This document shows, in pieces, positions 7,879-16,286 of a stretch of 35,786 bases of DNA. The stretch is from assembly GCA_017540225.1 (NCBI GenBank), contig JAFYBM010000169.1, positions 1 to 35,786 on the forward strand, given 5' to 3'. Below the pieces are notes generated by a model. It worked only from the letters and a program-made list of their open reading frames with translations, ran no database searches and was not told where the DNA came from. Position numbers and translations under genes: made by a program. How positions within the stretch are numbered: position 1 is the stretch's first letter; each line of letters opens with the position of its first letter. Source of the DNA: Oscillospiraceae bacterium. GTDB taxonomy: Bacteria; Bacillota; Clostridia; Oscillospirales; Ruminococcaceae.

Positions 7879-7902
7879 GCGCCTTCCCAAAAAGGAAGGC
7901 GC
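7879..7902 (-). terminator. Stem-loop after the aspartate kinase gene
   Basis: A perfect 9-bp GC-rich stem (7879-7887 with 7894-7902) with a 6-nt loop lies just past the aspartate kinase stop. No T-run follows on the - strand, so it may be an inefficient terminator or a 3'-end stabiliser. Confidence 0.5.
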
Positions 7903-7908
7903 CGTGTA

Positions 7909-9279
7909 TTATTCTTCAGTTTCCGCAGCTTTCAGCGTGCTGTTGACAAACATATCATAGATTCTGCGGACAGCTTCCTCAAAATCGCCGTCCAGCAGTC
8001 CGATGATGATATTCAGCTCGCTGGAACCCTGATCTATCATCTTGACATTGATGCGTGCGTGTGCAAGCGCTGCAAAGATTCTTGCCGCCGTTCCGCGTGT
8101 TCTGCGCATTCCGCGTCCCACAACGGCCAGCAGCGAAATGCCGTGCTCCAGCTCACAGAGATCCGGACTGACCGCCTTTTTGATCTTGGAAAGCACAGTC
8201 TTTTCTCTGCCTTTGATCTCCTCCTCCGGCAGGATGATCGACATGGTATCAATGCCGGACGGCATATGCTCAAAGTTGATACCCATTTCCTCCAGAACTG
8301 TCAGCACCTTGCGGCAGAAGCCGATCTCGGCATTCATCATTGCCTTCTGGATATTGATTGCGCAGAAGCCTTTTTTGCCGGCAATACCGGTGATTGTGTA
8401 GCCGGTCTGCGCATCGGAATCGGCGCTGTCTCCTGCAACAATCAGGGTTCCGGGATCCTGCGGCTGATTCGTGTTGCGGATATTGATCGGGATTCCGGCT
8501 GCACGCACGGGGAAGATCGCATCCTCATGCAGCACGGTCGCGCCCATATATGAAAGCTCGCGCAGTTCCTCATAGGTAATTGTATTGATGACGGCTGCAT
8601 CCTTGACAATCCGTGGGTCTGCGACCAGAACACCGGAAACATCCGTCCAGTTTTCATACATTTCCGCACGGACAGCTCTTGCAACGAGCGAACCGGTAAT
8701 ATCAGATCCGCCTCTTGAGAATGTAATGATCTCGCCGTTCGGGCCTGCGCCGTAGAAGCCGGGGATGACTGCCTGCGGCATTTCTGCGAGCTTTTCGCGC
8801 AGAAGCATCATGGTTTCGGTCATGAGCAGATTGCCGCTCTCATTAAAGCAGATCACATCCGCAGCATCCACAAAAGGAAAGCCGAGATAATCCGCAAGCA
8901 GCATTCCGTTGAGATATTCGCCGCGGCTTGCCGCAAAATCACGGGTTGCACCCTCCTTGAGACGGAATGCAATGCGGTCAAGCTCATCGGTCGGATCAAA
9001 TCCGAGGCCGAGTGCTTTGGCAATTTCCAGATAACGGCTGCGGATCATGGAAAGCGGCTCGGCAAAATCCTTGCCCTCCGAAGCGAGCTTCTGACAGGTA
9101 TAGAGCAGATCGGTGATCTTGGTATCGGCAGAATTGCGCTTGCCGGGTGCGGACGGAACGACATAACGGCGGGTCGGGTCAGCGGTGATGATGGCCTTGA
9201 CCTTTTCAAACTGTCCTGCATCGGCGAGCGAGCTGCCGCCGAATTTTACGACTTTGCTGTTTGTCTGAATTTCTGACAT
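7909..9279 (-). CDS. Aspartate kinase (monofunctional, YclM-like length)
   Basis: 456 aa. It phosphorylates aspartate, the first step to lysine, threonine and methionine. The N-terminal VVKFGGSSLA carries the catalytic K12, and SRGGSDITGS and the YEELRELSYMGA segment follow. Two ACT-like regulatory regions fill about 300-450 and imply feedback inhibition by an end-product amino acid. The length resembles Bacillus YclM (about 454 aa) more than DapG/LysC (about 405 aa), so threonine-type control is possible; this is inference. It stands alone with its own promoter. I see no lysine riboswitch in the short leader. Confidence 0.93.
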   Translation of the reverse strand: MSEIQTNSKVVKFGGSSLADAGQFEKVKAIITADPTRRYVVPSAPGKRNSADTKITDLLYTCQKLASEGKDFAEPLSMIRSRYLEIAKALGLGFDPTDELDRIAFRLKEGATRDFAASRGEYLNGMLLADYLGFPFVDAADVICFNESGNLLMTETMMLLREKLAEMPQAVIPGFYGAGPNGEIITFSRGGSDITGSLVARAVRAEMYENWTDVSGVLVADPRIVKDAAVINTITYEELRELSYMGATVLHEDAIFPVRAAGIPINIRNTNQPQDPGTLIVAGDSADSDAQTGYTITGIAGKKGFCAINIQKAMMNAEIGFCRKVLTVLEEMGINFEHMPSGIDTMSIILPEEEIKGREKTVLSKIKKAVSPDLCELEHGISLLAVVGRGMRRTRGTAARIFAALAHARINVKMIDQGSSELNIIIGLLDGDFEEAVRRIYDMFVNSTLKAAETEE

Positions 9280-9318
9280 AAAAAACGCATCCTTTCGGTA
9301 TATAAACTATCAATTAAT

Positions 9319-9347
9319 AGTATATTCGATTTTGCACTAAAAATCAA
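9319..9347 (-). promoter_or_regulatory. Promoter of the aspartate kinase gene
   Basis: On the - strand TTGATT (9347-9342), a 17-bp spacer and TATACT (9324-9319). The leader to the start at 9279 is only about 33 nt. Confidence 0.65.
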
Positions 9348-9422
9348 TTGACAGCCCGCACAAAGATTGCAGCTTAAAACTGTGCTTTTTGTGCATACGG
9401 GTGTCCGCCTCCGGCGCACAAG

Positions 9423-9446
9423 AAAAGCGCAGCCCTTCGGCTGCGC
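9423..9446 (-). terminator. Rho-independent terminator after dtd
   Basis: An 8-bp stem (9427-9434 with 9439-9446) with a CTTC/GAAG tetraloop, followed on the - strand by TTTTCTTGT. It ends the methionine cluster transcript. Confidence 0.85.
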
Positions 9447-9468
9447 TGCATCATATCAGACCGGACTG

Positions 9469-9933
9469 TCAGTTGTGCCGCGGCCTGTTCAGATCATCCG
9501 TATCCAGCATAACGGTAAAAGGGCCGTCGTTCAGCAGCTCTACATTCATATGTGCGCCGAACACGCCGCATTCAACCTGCGGAATGACCGCACGGCACTG
9601 CGAGAGGAACAGCTCATAAAGCCGTTTCGCTTCATCCGGCTTTGCCGCATGAGAGAAGCTCGGCCGCGTGCCCCTTCGGCAGTCTGCGCAGAGTGTGAAC
9701 TGCGAGATCACAAGCAGTGCGCCGTTCACATCCTGAATACTGCAATTGGTTTTATCATCAGAATCCGCGAAAATACGCAGTTTCAGCAGCTTATCTGTCA
9801 ATTGGGCGACTTCGGTGTCCGTATCATGCTCTGTGACACCGAGCAGCACGAGCAGCCCCTTACCGATCGCGCCGACGGTTTCTCCGTCTACCGTAACGGA
9901 TGCGCGTGACACGCGCTGAATCAATGCTTTCAT
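9469..9933 (-). CDS. dtd: D-aminoacyl-tRNA deacylase
   Basis: 154 aa. It hydrolyses D-amino acids (and mischarged glycine) from tRNA. The SQFT active-site motif is at 77-80, and the NDGPFT segment at 135-140 holds the Gly-Pro pair (137-138) that enforces chirality across the dimer. Normal length. It begins 3 nt after the metH stop, with GGAGAA as ribosome site, and is the last gene of the methionine cluster; no functional link to methionine is obvious. Confidence 0.95.
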   Translation of the reverse strand: MKALIQRVSRASVTVDGETVGAIGKGLLVLLGVTEHDTDTEVAQLTDKLLKLRIFADSDDKTNCSIQDVNGALLVISQFTLCADCRRGTRPSFSHAAKPDEAKRLYELFLSQCRAVIPQVECGVFGAHMNVELLNDGPFTVMLDTDDLNRPRHN

Positions 9934-9936
9934 ATT

Positions 9937-12294
9937 TTATTCTCCGAATATCGTTTTTGCGTAATCAACGGTTGCTTTGGCATCCTTTGCATAGCAGTCC
10001 GCACGGATTTTCTCTGCATAATCCGCTGTCAGAACGGCACCGCCGACAACGGTTTTGCAGGCCGGATACTGCTGATGCAGCAGCTTGATTGTTTCCTCCA
10101 TTGCGCCGACTGTCGTTGTCATCAGCGCCGAAAGCCCAACCAGCGAGACCTGATGCTCGATCGCCGCATCGACGATTTTCTGCGGCGGAACGTCCTTTCC
10201 GAGGTCGATCACATCGTAGCCGTAATTTTCAAGCAGCAGCCGCACAATATTCTTGCCGATGTCATGCACATCGCCCTGCACCGTCGCAAGCACAATTTTG
10301 CCCTTGTCGGCACTGCCGCCGTCCTGTGCAGCCATATTCTGCTTGATGACGCCGAATGCGCTCTGCGCGGCGGTTGCCGCCTGAATGAGCTGCGGCAGAA
10401 AGACCTTGCCGGATTCGTAATCCGCGCCGACGGTATCCAGCGCAGGAATCAGCATTTCATTGACAATATCGAGCGCCGCATGATCCTTCAGCGCCTCCTG
10501 TGTCAGCCGTGCGGCATCCTGCCGCAGACCGCGGATAACCGCGCTTTCCAGCGTCAGGTTTTCATTTTTCGGCGCAGGTGCAGCCGGCGCATTGCCGCTG
10601 TCCTGATAGGCTGCAATGAAATTTTCACAGTTCGGATCGAAGCCCGCCAGCATCCGGAATGCCCGCACCGTATCGGTCATGCCCTCTGCCATCGGGTTCA
10701 TGATCGGCAGCGTGAGGCCGTTTTGCAGCGCCATGCAGAGAAAATTGCGGTTAATCAGCGGACGGTTCGGCAGACCGAAGCTGATATTTGAAACACCAAG
10801 CACCGTTTGCAGCCCCAGCTCCTCATGCACGCGCCGGACGGCGTGCAGTGTCTCAACAGGGCCGTTTTCACCTGTCGAGGCAGTCAGCGTCAGGCAGTCG
10901 AGGAACACATCCTCCTTCGGAATACCGAGTGCCTGTGCGCGGTCAAGAATGCGTTTGCCGATTGCAAAGCGCTCCGCCGCAGAGGTCGGAATGCCGTTTT
11001 CATCCAGCGTCAGGCCGACGATCGCGGCACCGTAATGCTTCACGAGCGGCAAAACCGTTTCAAGCGATTCCGCCTTTCCGTTGACGGAATTGACGATCGG
11101 CTTGCCGGGATAAATCCGCAGCGCAGCTTCCAGTGCAGCAGGATCCGAGGAATCAAGCTGCAAGGGCAGATCCGTGACCTCTAAAATCGCCTGCACAGCC
11201 TCGGGCAGCACCTTTGCTTCGTCAATGCCGGGCGTACCGACGTTGACATCAAGAATATCGGCGCCGGCATCCGTCTGCGAGATCGCCTCACCGCGCAGAT
11301 AATCAAAATCATGATCGAGCAGCGCCTGCTTCATGCGCTTTTTGCCGGTCGGATTGATGCGTTCCCCGATAATGCGCGGCATATCAAGCAGCACGGTTCT
11401 TGTGCCGGAGCAAACGGCTGCCGGCTTCTGTGTGTTTCTTCTGCCGCGCCGGAGATATTTCAGTTTTTCACGAACCGCACGGATGAAATCAGGTGTGCTG
11501 CCGCAGCAGCCGCCGAAAAACTGCACGCCGCATTCCGCAAACTGCGGCATATAGGCCGCAAAATCTTCGGGCGTCAGGTAGTATTCGCCGGTCACGGGGT
11601 CGGGCAGACCGGCATTCGCCTTGGCAATCAGCGGAAGGCCGGTCCATCCGGACATTTCCTGCATCATCGGCAGAATCTCCTTCGGACCGAGCGAGCAGTT
11701 GATGCCGATTGCGGCAGCGCCCAGTCCTTCGAGCGTCATAGCCGCGGCAGAGATCGGACAGCCTGTGAAGGTGCGTCCGTTTTCGGTAAAGGTCATGGTC
11801 ACAAGCACGGGCAGTGTCGTGGATTCCTTGGCGGCAAGCAGCGCAGCCTTCGTTTCGAGCAGATCGCTCATCGTCTCAATGACAATGAGATCGGCACCGG
11901 CTTTTGCGCCCGCTTCACACATCACACGGAAGGAATCATAGGCCGCCTCAAAGGTCATCTGACCGGCCGGCGGAAGGAGCTGTCCTGTCGGGCCGATGTC
12001 CAGTGCAACGCAGACCTGCTCTCCGACGGCAGCCTTTGCCAGCTTCACCGCAGCCGTAATGCTTTCTGCGGCATCAACACCGGTACCCGCGAGCTTTAAG
12101 GGATTTGCGCCGAAGGTGTTTGTGTAGACAATCTGCGAACCGGCCTCGGCATAGGCTCTGTGAACCGCCGCGACACGCTCCGGCTCCGTGAGATTAAGAC
12201 GCTCCGGCAGCTCACCGGGCTTGAGATGCAGCATGGTGCCCATGCCGCCGTCTAAAAAAACAAACTCGTGTAAAAGCAAAGTACGAAAGTCCAT
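9937..12294 (-). CDS. metH: Cobalamin-dependent methionine synthase core (no reactivation domain)
   Basis: 785 aa against about 1,200 in Escherichia coli. It transfers a methyl group from methyl-tetrahydrofolate through cobalamin to homocysteine. The homocysteine/zinc module covers about 1-285, with zinc ligands C200, C263 and C264 (GINCSLGP, GGCCGSTPD). The pterin-binding barrel covers about 300-560, the B12 cap about 580-660 and the B12-binding Rossmann domain about 665-785, with cobalt ligand H677 in GDVHDIG. The AdoMet-binding reactivation domain is missing and is supplied by the separate gene at 13876-14529. A GGGAGG site precedes ATG 12294. No B12 or SAM riboswitch is visible close by. 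Confidence 0.95.
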   Translation of the reverse strand: MDFRTLLLHEFVFLDGGMGTMLHLKPGELPERLNLTEPERVAAVHRAYAEAGSQIVYTNTFGANPLKLAGTGVDAAESITAAVKLAKAAVGEQVCVALDIGPTGQLLPPAGQMTFEAAYDSFRVMCEAGAKAGADLIVIETMSDLLETKAALLAAKESTTLPVLVTMTFTENGRTFTGCPISAAAMTLEGLGAAAIGINCSLGPKEILPMMQEMSGWTGLPLIAKANAGLPDPVTGEYYLTPEDFAAYMPQFAECGVQFFGGCCGSTPDFIRAVREKLKYLRRGRRNTQKPAAVCSGTRTVLLDMPRIIGERINPTGKKRMKQALLDHDFDYLRGEAISQTDAGADILDVNVGTPGIDEAKVLPEAVQAILEVTDLPLQLDSSDPAALEAALRIYPGKPIVNSVNGKAESLETVLPLVKHYGAAIVGLTLDENGIPTSAAERFAIGKRILDRAQALGIPKEDVFLDCLTLTASTGENGPVETLHAVRRVHEELGLQTVLGVSNISFGLPNRPLINRNFLCMALQNGLTLPIMNPMAEGMTDTVRAFRMLAGFDPNCENFIAAYQDSGNAPAAPAPKNENLTLESAVIRGLRQDAARLTQEALKDHAALDIVNEMLIPALDTVGADYESGKVFLPQLIQAATAAQSAFGVIKQNMAAQDGGSADKGKIVLATVQGDVHDIGKNIVRLLLENYGYDVIDLGKDVPPQKIVDAAIEHQVSLVGLSALMTTTVGAMEETIKLLHQQYPACKTVVGGAVLTADYAEKIRADCYAKDAKATVDYAKTIFGE

Positions 12295-12312
12295 AGGAAC
12301 CTCCCGATCAAT

Positions 12313-13128
12313 TTATGCGTCCGTATCCAGACGGAACCGGATCTCATCCATGCAGGCTCTGCCGTCGATCAGGCGGAAAACAAACAGGATGATGCCGGCA
12401 CCGCAGATGATACCGGTCAGCTTTATGAACAGCGCATCCTGCGTGAATGAAGCCAGCCAGACTGCACCGTTCAGCACATAATGCAGCAGGATCGCAAGCA
12501 GCAGCCAGCGCTTCTGAAAATTTGTCTCCTGCATTTTTTTGAAGATCAGCAGCGAGAGCGCAAAATGAAAGCCGAAATCCGTCACGCTGTTGAGTATATC
12601 CAGCATACTCAGCAGGAAACCGTTTTCTGCATAGCCGCGAAGCTGCTCCGCAAGCTCCGGTGTGTGCTGCAAATGCCGGTTTTCGATAAACTGCGAAACA
12701 CCTGCATTGTTGATCTCCTGCCCGAAATGAAAGATTCTGAATTTCTGAAAGCCGCGGATCCAGCATTCAAGTCCTGCGTGGCCGATTCCGAAGCAAACGG
12801 CGGAATGCGTATTCCGGATATCCGTGACCGGCCAGCGCATTGCAAGAAAGCGTGCGCTTTCCTCCAGCCAGCAGACAAGCTCTGCCGCAAGAACCGTTTT
12901 GACTGCAGCGGTCTGACCGAAGCCGATCATGTTTGCAAGCAGGTCACTGAACCGTACCGCCAGAAAATATGCAATTATACCGGTCACAACGGGATACACC
13001 CGCGCGGCACGGTATTTTTTCATCCAAAGGAATGCAGCGACAGGCAGCAGAAGATAAAAGATTCCTGCGGCGGCGTATCCGCACAGCGTTCCGCCGGTAA
13101 AGAATATCTCATTTATCGCTTCATCCAT
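12313..13128 (-). CDS. YhfC-family putative intramembrane glutamic protease
   Basis: 271 aa with about seven hydrophobic segments. The motifs EExxR (E89, E90, R93), GIGHAGLE (H117, E121) and a later HxxxN (H216, N220) fit the YhfC branch of the CAAX-protease/PrsW-like intramembrane peptidases. Such enzymes cut membrane-embedded substrates, but no substrate is known here. The gene lies 18 nt before metH and follows two small membrane-protein genes. TAGGAGT overlaps the stop of the previous gene and sets ATG 13128. Confidence 0.78.
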   Translation of the reverse strand: MDEAINEIFFTGGTLCGYAAAGIFYLLLPVAAFLWMKKYRAARVYPVVTGIIAYFLAVRFSDLLANMIGFGQTAAVKTVLAAELVCWLEESARFLAMRWPVTDIRNTHSAVCFGIGHAGLECWIRGFQKFRIFHFGQEINNAGVSQFIENRHLQHTPELAEQLRGYAENGFLLSMLDILNSVTDFGFHFALSLLIFKKMQETNFQKRWLLLAILLHYVLNGAVWLASFTQDALFIKLTGIICGAGIILFVFRLIDGRACMDEIRFRLDTDA

Positions 13129-13137
13129 CGTGTACTC

Positions 13138-13446
13138 CTATCTGCCCCACAAAAAGATCTCGCCGAGGGCGCATAGAACGACCAGCAGGATCAGAACAGC
13201 CGCGATCAGATGAACAAGCCTCCGATATCGCTCCGGCGGCAGCTTTTTGTAAATGCGGCTGTCCAGCCATACGCCGCAGATCGTGCCGGTCAGATAGACA
13301 ATGAGTGCCGCGGCACAGATCACCGGAGCATTCCTCTGAAATGCAGCCTGCCCCGCCGTTTTCAGATACAGAAACAGCAGCGCACCGAAAACAGTGAGGA
13401 AAACCAGACCGGATACAAGCGAAATAATACGCCGCAAACGCCACAT
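13138..13446 (-). CDS. Small membrane protein, function unknown
   Basis: 102 aa with three or four predicted membrane helices (about 10-28, 40-60, 77-97) and short basic loops. No family recognised. ATG 13446 follows GAGG at about 8 nt; a GTG three codons earlier is possible. It is 9 nt from the YhfC-like gene and 13 nt from the next membrane gene, so the three are likely co-translated and may form one membrane unit. Confidence 0.65.
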   Translation of the reverse strand: MWRLRRIISLVSGLVFLTVFGALLFLYLKTAGQAAFQRNAPVICAAALIVYLTGTICGVWLDSRIYKKLPPERYRRLVHLIAAVLILLVVLCALGEIFLWGR

Positions 13447-13459
13447 GATGCACACCTCT

Positions 13460-13867
13460 TCATTTCTTCCGGAACTGAAAGTGCTTTTTGAGTCCGTCCC
13501 ACAGCATTTCCCATGAAAGCGGCGGCAGACCCGTCTGCGGTGCGATTACATACTGATACTCTGCAAACAGCGCAATCACGAAGATCAGACTCAGCACAAC
13601 ATCAATGACCGTTTCGGCGGTTTCACCGAATGCCTTTCTCAGATAAAACTGCACCTGATAGCCGACTGCAATGCCGAGCAGCAGCAGCGGAAAGACAAGC
13701 AGAAGCGTCCAGACCGGCCACTCTGTGTGATAATAGTTTTCGCAGTAATTGCGGAATGCAAGATATCCGCCGGCAAACAGCAGCGGAAAGAGGAAAACAT
13801 AAATCGGCTTGCCGAGATTGCGAAGCGCACCGGATTTTCGTTTCTTTTGTTCGGATTTCCGTTCCAT
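13460..13867 (-). CDS. Membrane protein, function unknown
   Basis: 135 aa. A basic N-terminus (ERKSEQKKRKS) is followed by three hydrophobic segments (about 21-38, 51-70 and 86-104) and a C-terminal soluble tail. No family recognised. The start at 13867 lies 8 nt after the stop of the MetH reactivation gene, with a weak TAGGT site. Placed inside the methionine cluster without clear reason. Confidence 0.65.
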   Translation of the reverse strand: MERKSEQKKRKSGALRNLGKPIYVFLFPLLFAGGYLAFRNYCENYYHTEWPVWTLLLVFPLLLLGIAVGYQVQFYLRKAFGETAETVIDVVLSLIFVIALFAEYQYVIAPQTGLPPLSWEMLWDGLKKHFQFRKK

Positions 13868-13875
13868 GATGATAC

Positions 13876-14529
13876 CTATTTACGGATTTTGCAGTCATCG
13901 TGATAGGGGCATTCCTCGCAGGAGCCGGCATAGCAGATACGCCGTGCATCCTTCACAGGCTCATGCGACATTCCCATGATCGCGGTGACGGATTTCATCG
14001 GCAGGAGCATCTGCGAGGGCGTGACGGTCAGCCCGATTTTTCTTGCTGCATCGAGCAGCCCGACAAGCTCGCCCTGCTGCGTCAGCGGGAAATCGCCGTA
14101 GCCGGCCGAAAAGCGCTCTGTATAATACGGATACGGATATTTCGCTTTGATCTCCGCTTCAAGCGCATTGCAGACGTGTTCGATCGCGGCATTTGCGATG
14201 CCGTTATACATAATCATTTTGGTCATATCCGCAACGGACGACCGCCGGATCAGCGCATCAACCGAGGCCGAAAGCGTTGCGCCGAGCAGCACGGCTTCCC
14301 TGCAGCCGCTGAGATGCAGCGCAATATCCTTTCCGAGCAGCGGCAGTCCGCCGAGTCTGACGCCGTTTTTCGTATGCTCGACCGGCAGCACGCGATAGAT
14401 CGTGCGCGGCTGCGCGGCTTTACACAGCTCCTTGATGCATTCCTCCAGCATTTCCGCAAGCAAGCCCTCACTGACCGGCATATTGACACAGGCGAGAATC
14501 TGTGCGCGGTCAAGATCATTCGGGTTCAT
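13876..14529 (-). CDS. Stand-alone methionine synthase reactivation protein
   Basis: 217 aa. It matches the AdoMet-binding C-terminal domain of MetH, here as a separate protein. The key segment RFSAGYGDFPL at 139-149 corresponds to the AdoMet-binding motif of MetH. In the fused enzyme this domain remethylates oxidised cob(II)alamin. The C-terminus adds a cysteine group absent from the classical domain (C199, C204, C207, C213), a possible iron-sulfur or metal site that might deliver the electron. Its start overlaps the metF stop (ATGA). The MetH core lies three genes downstream on the same strand. Confidence 0.88.
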   Translation of the reverse strand: MNPNDLDRAQILACVNMPVSEGLLAEMLEECIKELCKAAQPRTIYRVLPVEHTKNGVRLGGLPLLGKDIALHLSGCREAVLLGATLSASVDALIRRSSVADMTKMIMYNGIANAAIEHVCNALEAEIKAKYPYPYYTERFSAGYGDFPLTQQGELVGLLDAARKIGLTVTPSQMLLPMKSVTAIMGMSHEPVKDARRICYAGSCEECPYHDDCKIRK

Positions 14530-15377
14530 GCTTCGATCTGCTCCATGATATAGCGCGCAACATCCGGATTGTTCATCGTGTAGATGTGGATGCCGTCGGC
14601 GCCGTTTTCGAGCAGCTCAATGATCTGCATGATCGCGTATTCCAGTCCCGCGGCTTTCAGGGAAGCGGGATCATCGGAATAGCGTGCCATGAGCTTTGCA
14701 AGCCGGTTCGGGATGGATGCGCCGCAGAGCGAGACCATGCGCTCAATGGATTTCTTCGAGGTCACAGGCATGATACCTGCCTCAACCGGCACGGTAATGC
14801 CCTTTTGCACGATTTTTTCGCGGAATGCATAGAAATCCGGATTATGATAAAAAAGCTGCGAGATCAGGTGAGAAGCGCCCGCATCGACCTTCTCTTTCAG
14901 GTGCGCAATATCAGTATCAAGGTCAGGGGCTTCTGGATGTCCCTCCGGATAGCAGGCTGCGGCAATGTCAAAATCGCCGTTCTCCCGAATAAACGAAATG
15001 AGGTCAGAAGCATAGCGGAAATCCGTTTTCGGCGGGATGTCGGGATTGCGGTCTCCGCGGAGCGCTAAGATATTTTCAATGCCTTTTTGGCGGAAAACTC
15101 CGAGCTTTTCGCGCACGGATTCTTTCGTTTCATTGATGCAGGGCAGATGCGCAATGGACGGAATGCCGTGTTGATTCCGGATCGTTTCGCAGATCTCGGC
15201 AGTCGATGCACCGGGCACGGAACCGCCCGCGCCGTAGGTCACGCTGATGAAATCGGGATGCAGGTCCTTCAGTGCATCAAGCGTCTGATAGATGCTCTCG
15301 ATCGGGACATTCGGCTTCGGCGGGAATACCTCAAAGGAGAGGACCGGTTTTTTTGAGAATAATTCAATTGCTTTCAT
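14526..15377 (-). CDS. metF: Methylenetetrahydrofolate reductase
   Basis: 283 aa, a TIM-barrel flavoprotein that makes 5-methyl-tetrahydrofolate for MetH. The N-terminal LSFEVFPPK with its catalytic Glu and the VTYGAGGS segment are diagnostic. ATG 15377 is chosen because GGAG lies 6 nt upstream; an ATG four codons earlier has no ribosome site. The chosen start overlaps the end of the preceding lipoprotein gene by 14 nt. No long C-terminal domain is present, so the bacterial short form with a separate or free electron donor is expected. Confidence 0.95.
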   Translation of the reverse strand: MKAIELFSKKPVLSFEVFPPKPNVPIESIYQTLDALKDLHPDFISVTYGAGGSVPGASTAEICETIRNQHGIPSIAHLPCINETKESVREKLGVFRQKGIENILALRGDRNPDIPPKTDFRYASDLISFIRENGDFDIAAACYPEGHPEAPDLDTDIAHLKEKVDAGASHLISQLFYHNPDFYAFREKIVQKGITVPVEAGIMPVTSKKSIERMVSLCGASIPNRLAKLMARYSDDPASLKAAGLEYAIMQIIELLENGADGIHIYTMNNPDVARYIMEQIEA

Positions 15378-16197
15378 CGGAAACTCCATTCGTTTTGATT
15401 ATTGTGCGCTGCTTGCGCCAAAGCAGAATCAGCATGACCGCAAACGGCAGAAGCGTCAGCAGGCAGCAGAAATCCTTTGGCTGCAGCGGCGTATCATTCA
15501 GATTGAGATACGGCAGCAGTTTTTGCGTCAGATACAGGATGCTGAACAGAATGCTCGGCACAGGCAGCAGAATCGCCGCTGTCCGGATGCCGCGCCGGTG
15601 CTTTTCCATATCGCCGCAGAGCAGCAGAATCAGCAGAACCGGAATGCAGATCATTGCTGTGCAGAAAACTGCAATCGTCCATGCTTTGACGGTCAGGCCG
15701 CAGAAGGTACGCGGCAGGAGCTTTTCATATGTCACGGTGTTCTCTGCTGCGTGATAGATCATGAGCTTTGCGCAGGCGAAGCGGTCGGGCAGAATCAGCG
15801 GGATTGTGTCAGAAGTCTCCTGCACTTCTCCGGCCTCGTTTTTGAGGATGATCCTGCAGGCAGGATAGCTTTTGCAGAGCTTCCGCACAACATTGCTGCC
15901 GGTCGTTCCGTCCGCCGGCATCAGGTAAATACGCGCATCATAGCCGCGGGTATCCTCAAACACTGCCCAGCCGGAGGGATTCTCCGAAAATGTGTGATAC
16001 TCCGTGCGGAGAGATGCCGTCAGCTCGGCGGTATCCGTCCACTGGCCGTCCGCATCACAGAGCAGAACAGCCGCTTTTGTGTGTTCCGGCAATTCGTCAA
16101 GATAGATCGTCAGCGTATTGTTGCGGTCACAGCCGCAGAGCAGCAGCATCAACAAGCCGAGCAGCGGAAGCAGCAGGAACCGTCCTTTTGATTTCAT
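15364..16197 (-). CDS. Lipoprotein with C-terminal membrane helices, function unknown
   Basis: 277 aa. A signal peptide ends in a lipobox with the lipidated Cys at C23 (LLCGC). An extracytoplasmic domain of about 150 residues follows, then three or more hydrophobic segments (about 172-194, 206-226 and 241-262). Combining a lipobox with later membrane spans is unusual but not unique. No family recognised. It overlaps metF by 14 nt and is the first gene of the methionine cluster; I see no convincing promoter in the 89-nt gap before it. Confidence 0.7.
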   Translation of the reverse strand: MKSKGRFLLLPLLGLLMLLLCGCDRNNTLTIYLDELPEHTKAAVLLCDADGQWTDTAELTASLRTEYHTFSENPSGWAVFEDTRGYDARIYLMPADGTTGSNVVRKLCKSYPACRIILKNEAGEVQETSDTIPLILPDRFACAKLMIYHAAENTVTYEKLLPRTFCGLTVKAWTIAVFCTAMICIPVLLILLLCGDMEKHRRGIRTAAILLPVPSILFSILYLTQKLLPYLNLNDTPLQPKDFCCLLTLLPFAVMLILLWRKQRTIIKTNGVSDESN

Positions 16198-16286
16198 AAT
16201 GGTTTTACCTCATTACAGTCAAGACGCGGAGAACAGTCAGTTCTCCTGCACTGCATCAGATCGGGAAGCAGAACCGCCCGCGGGTG
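16198..16286. other. Gap between ung and the lipoprotein gene
   Basis: 89 nt holding a perfect 7-bp stem-loop at 16228-16246 (loop of 5) and a 6-bp hairpin near 16288-16302 at the ung end. Neither is followed by a T-run, so no clear terminator or promoter can be called; read-through from ung into the methionine cluster is possible. Confidence 0.4.

Noticed and set aside
9280..9318. A lysine riboswitch before aspartate kinase
   Set aside because: The predicted leader is only about 33 nt, far too short for that riboswitch.
16198..16286. A SAM or T-box riboswitch controlling the methionine cluster
   Set aside because: The gap before the first gene is 89 nt with no S-box core, no T-box sequence and no terminator with a T-run.
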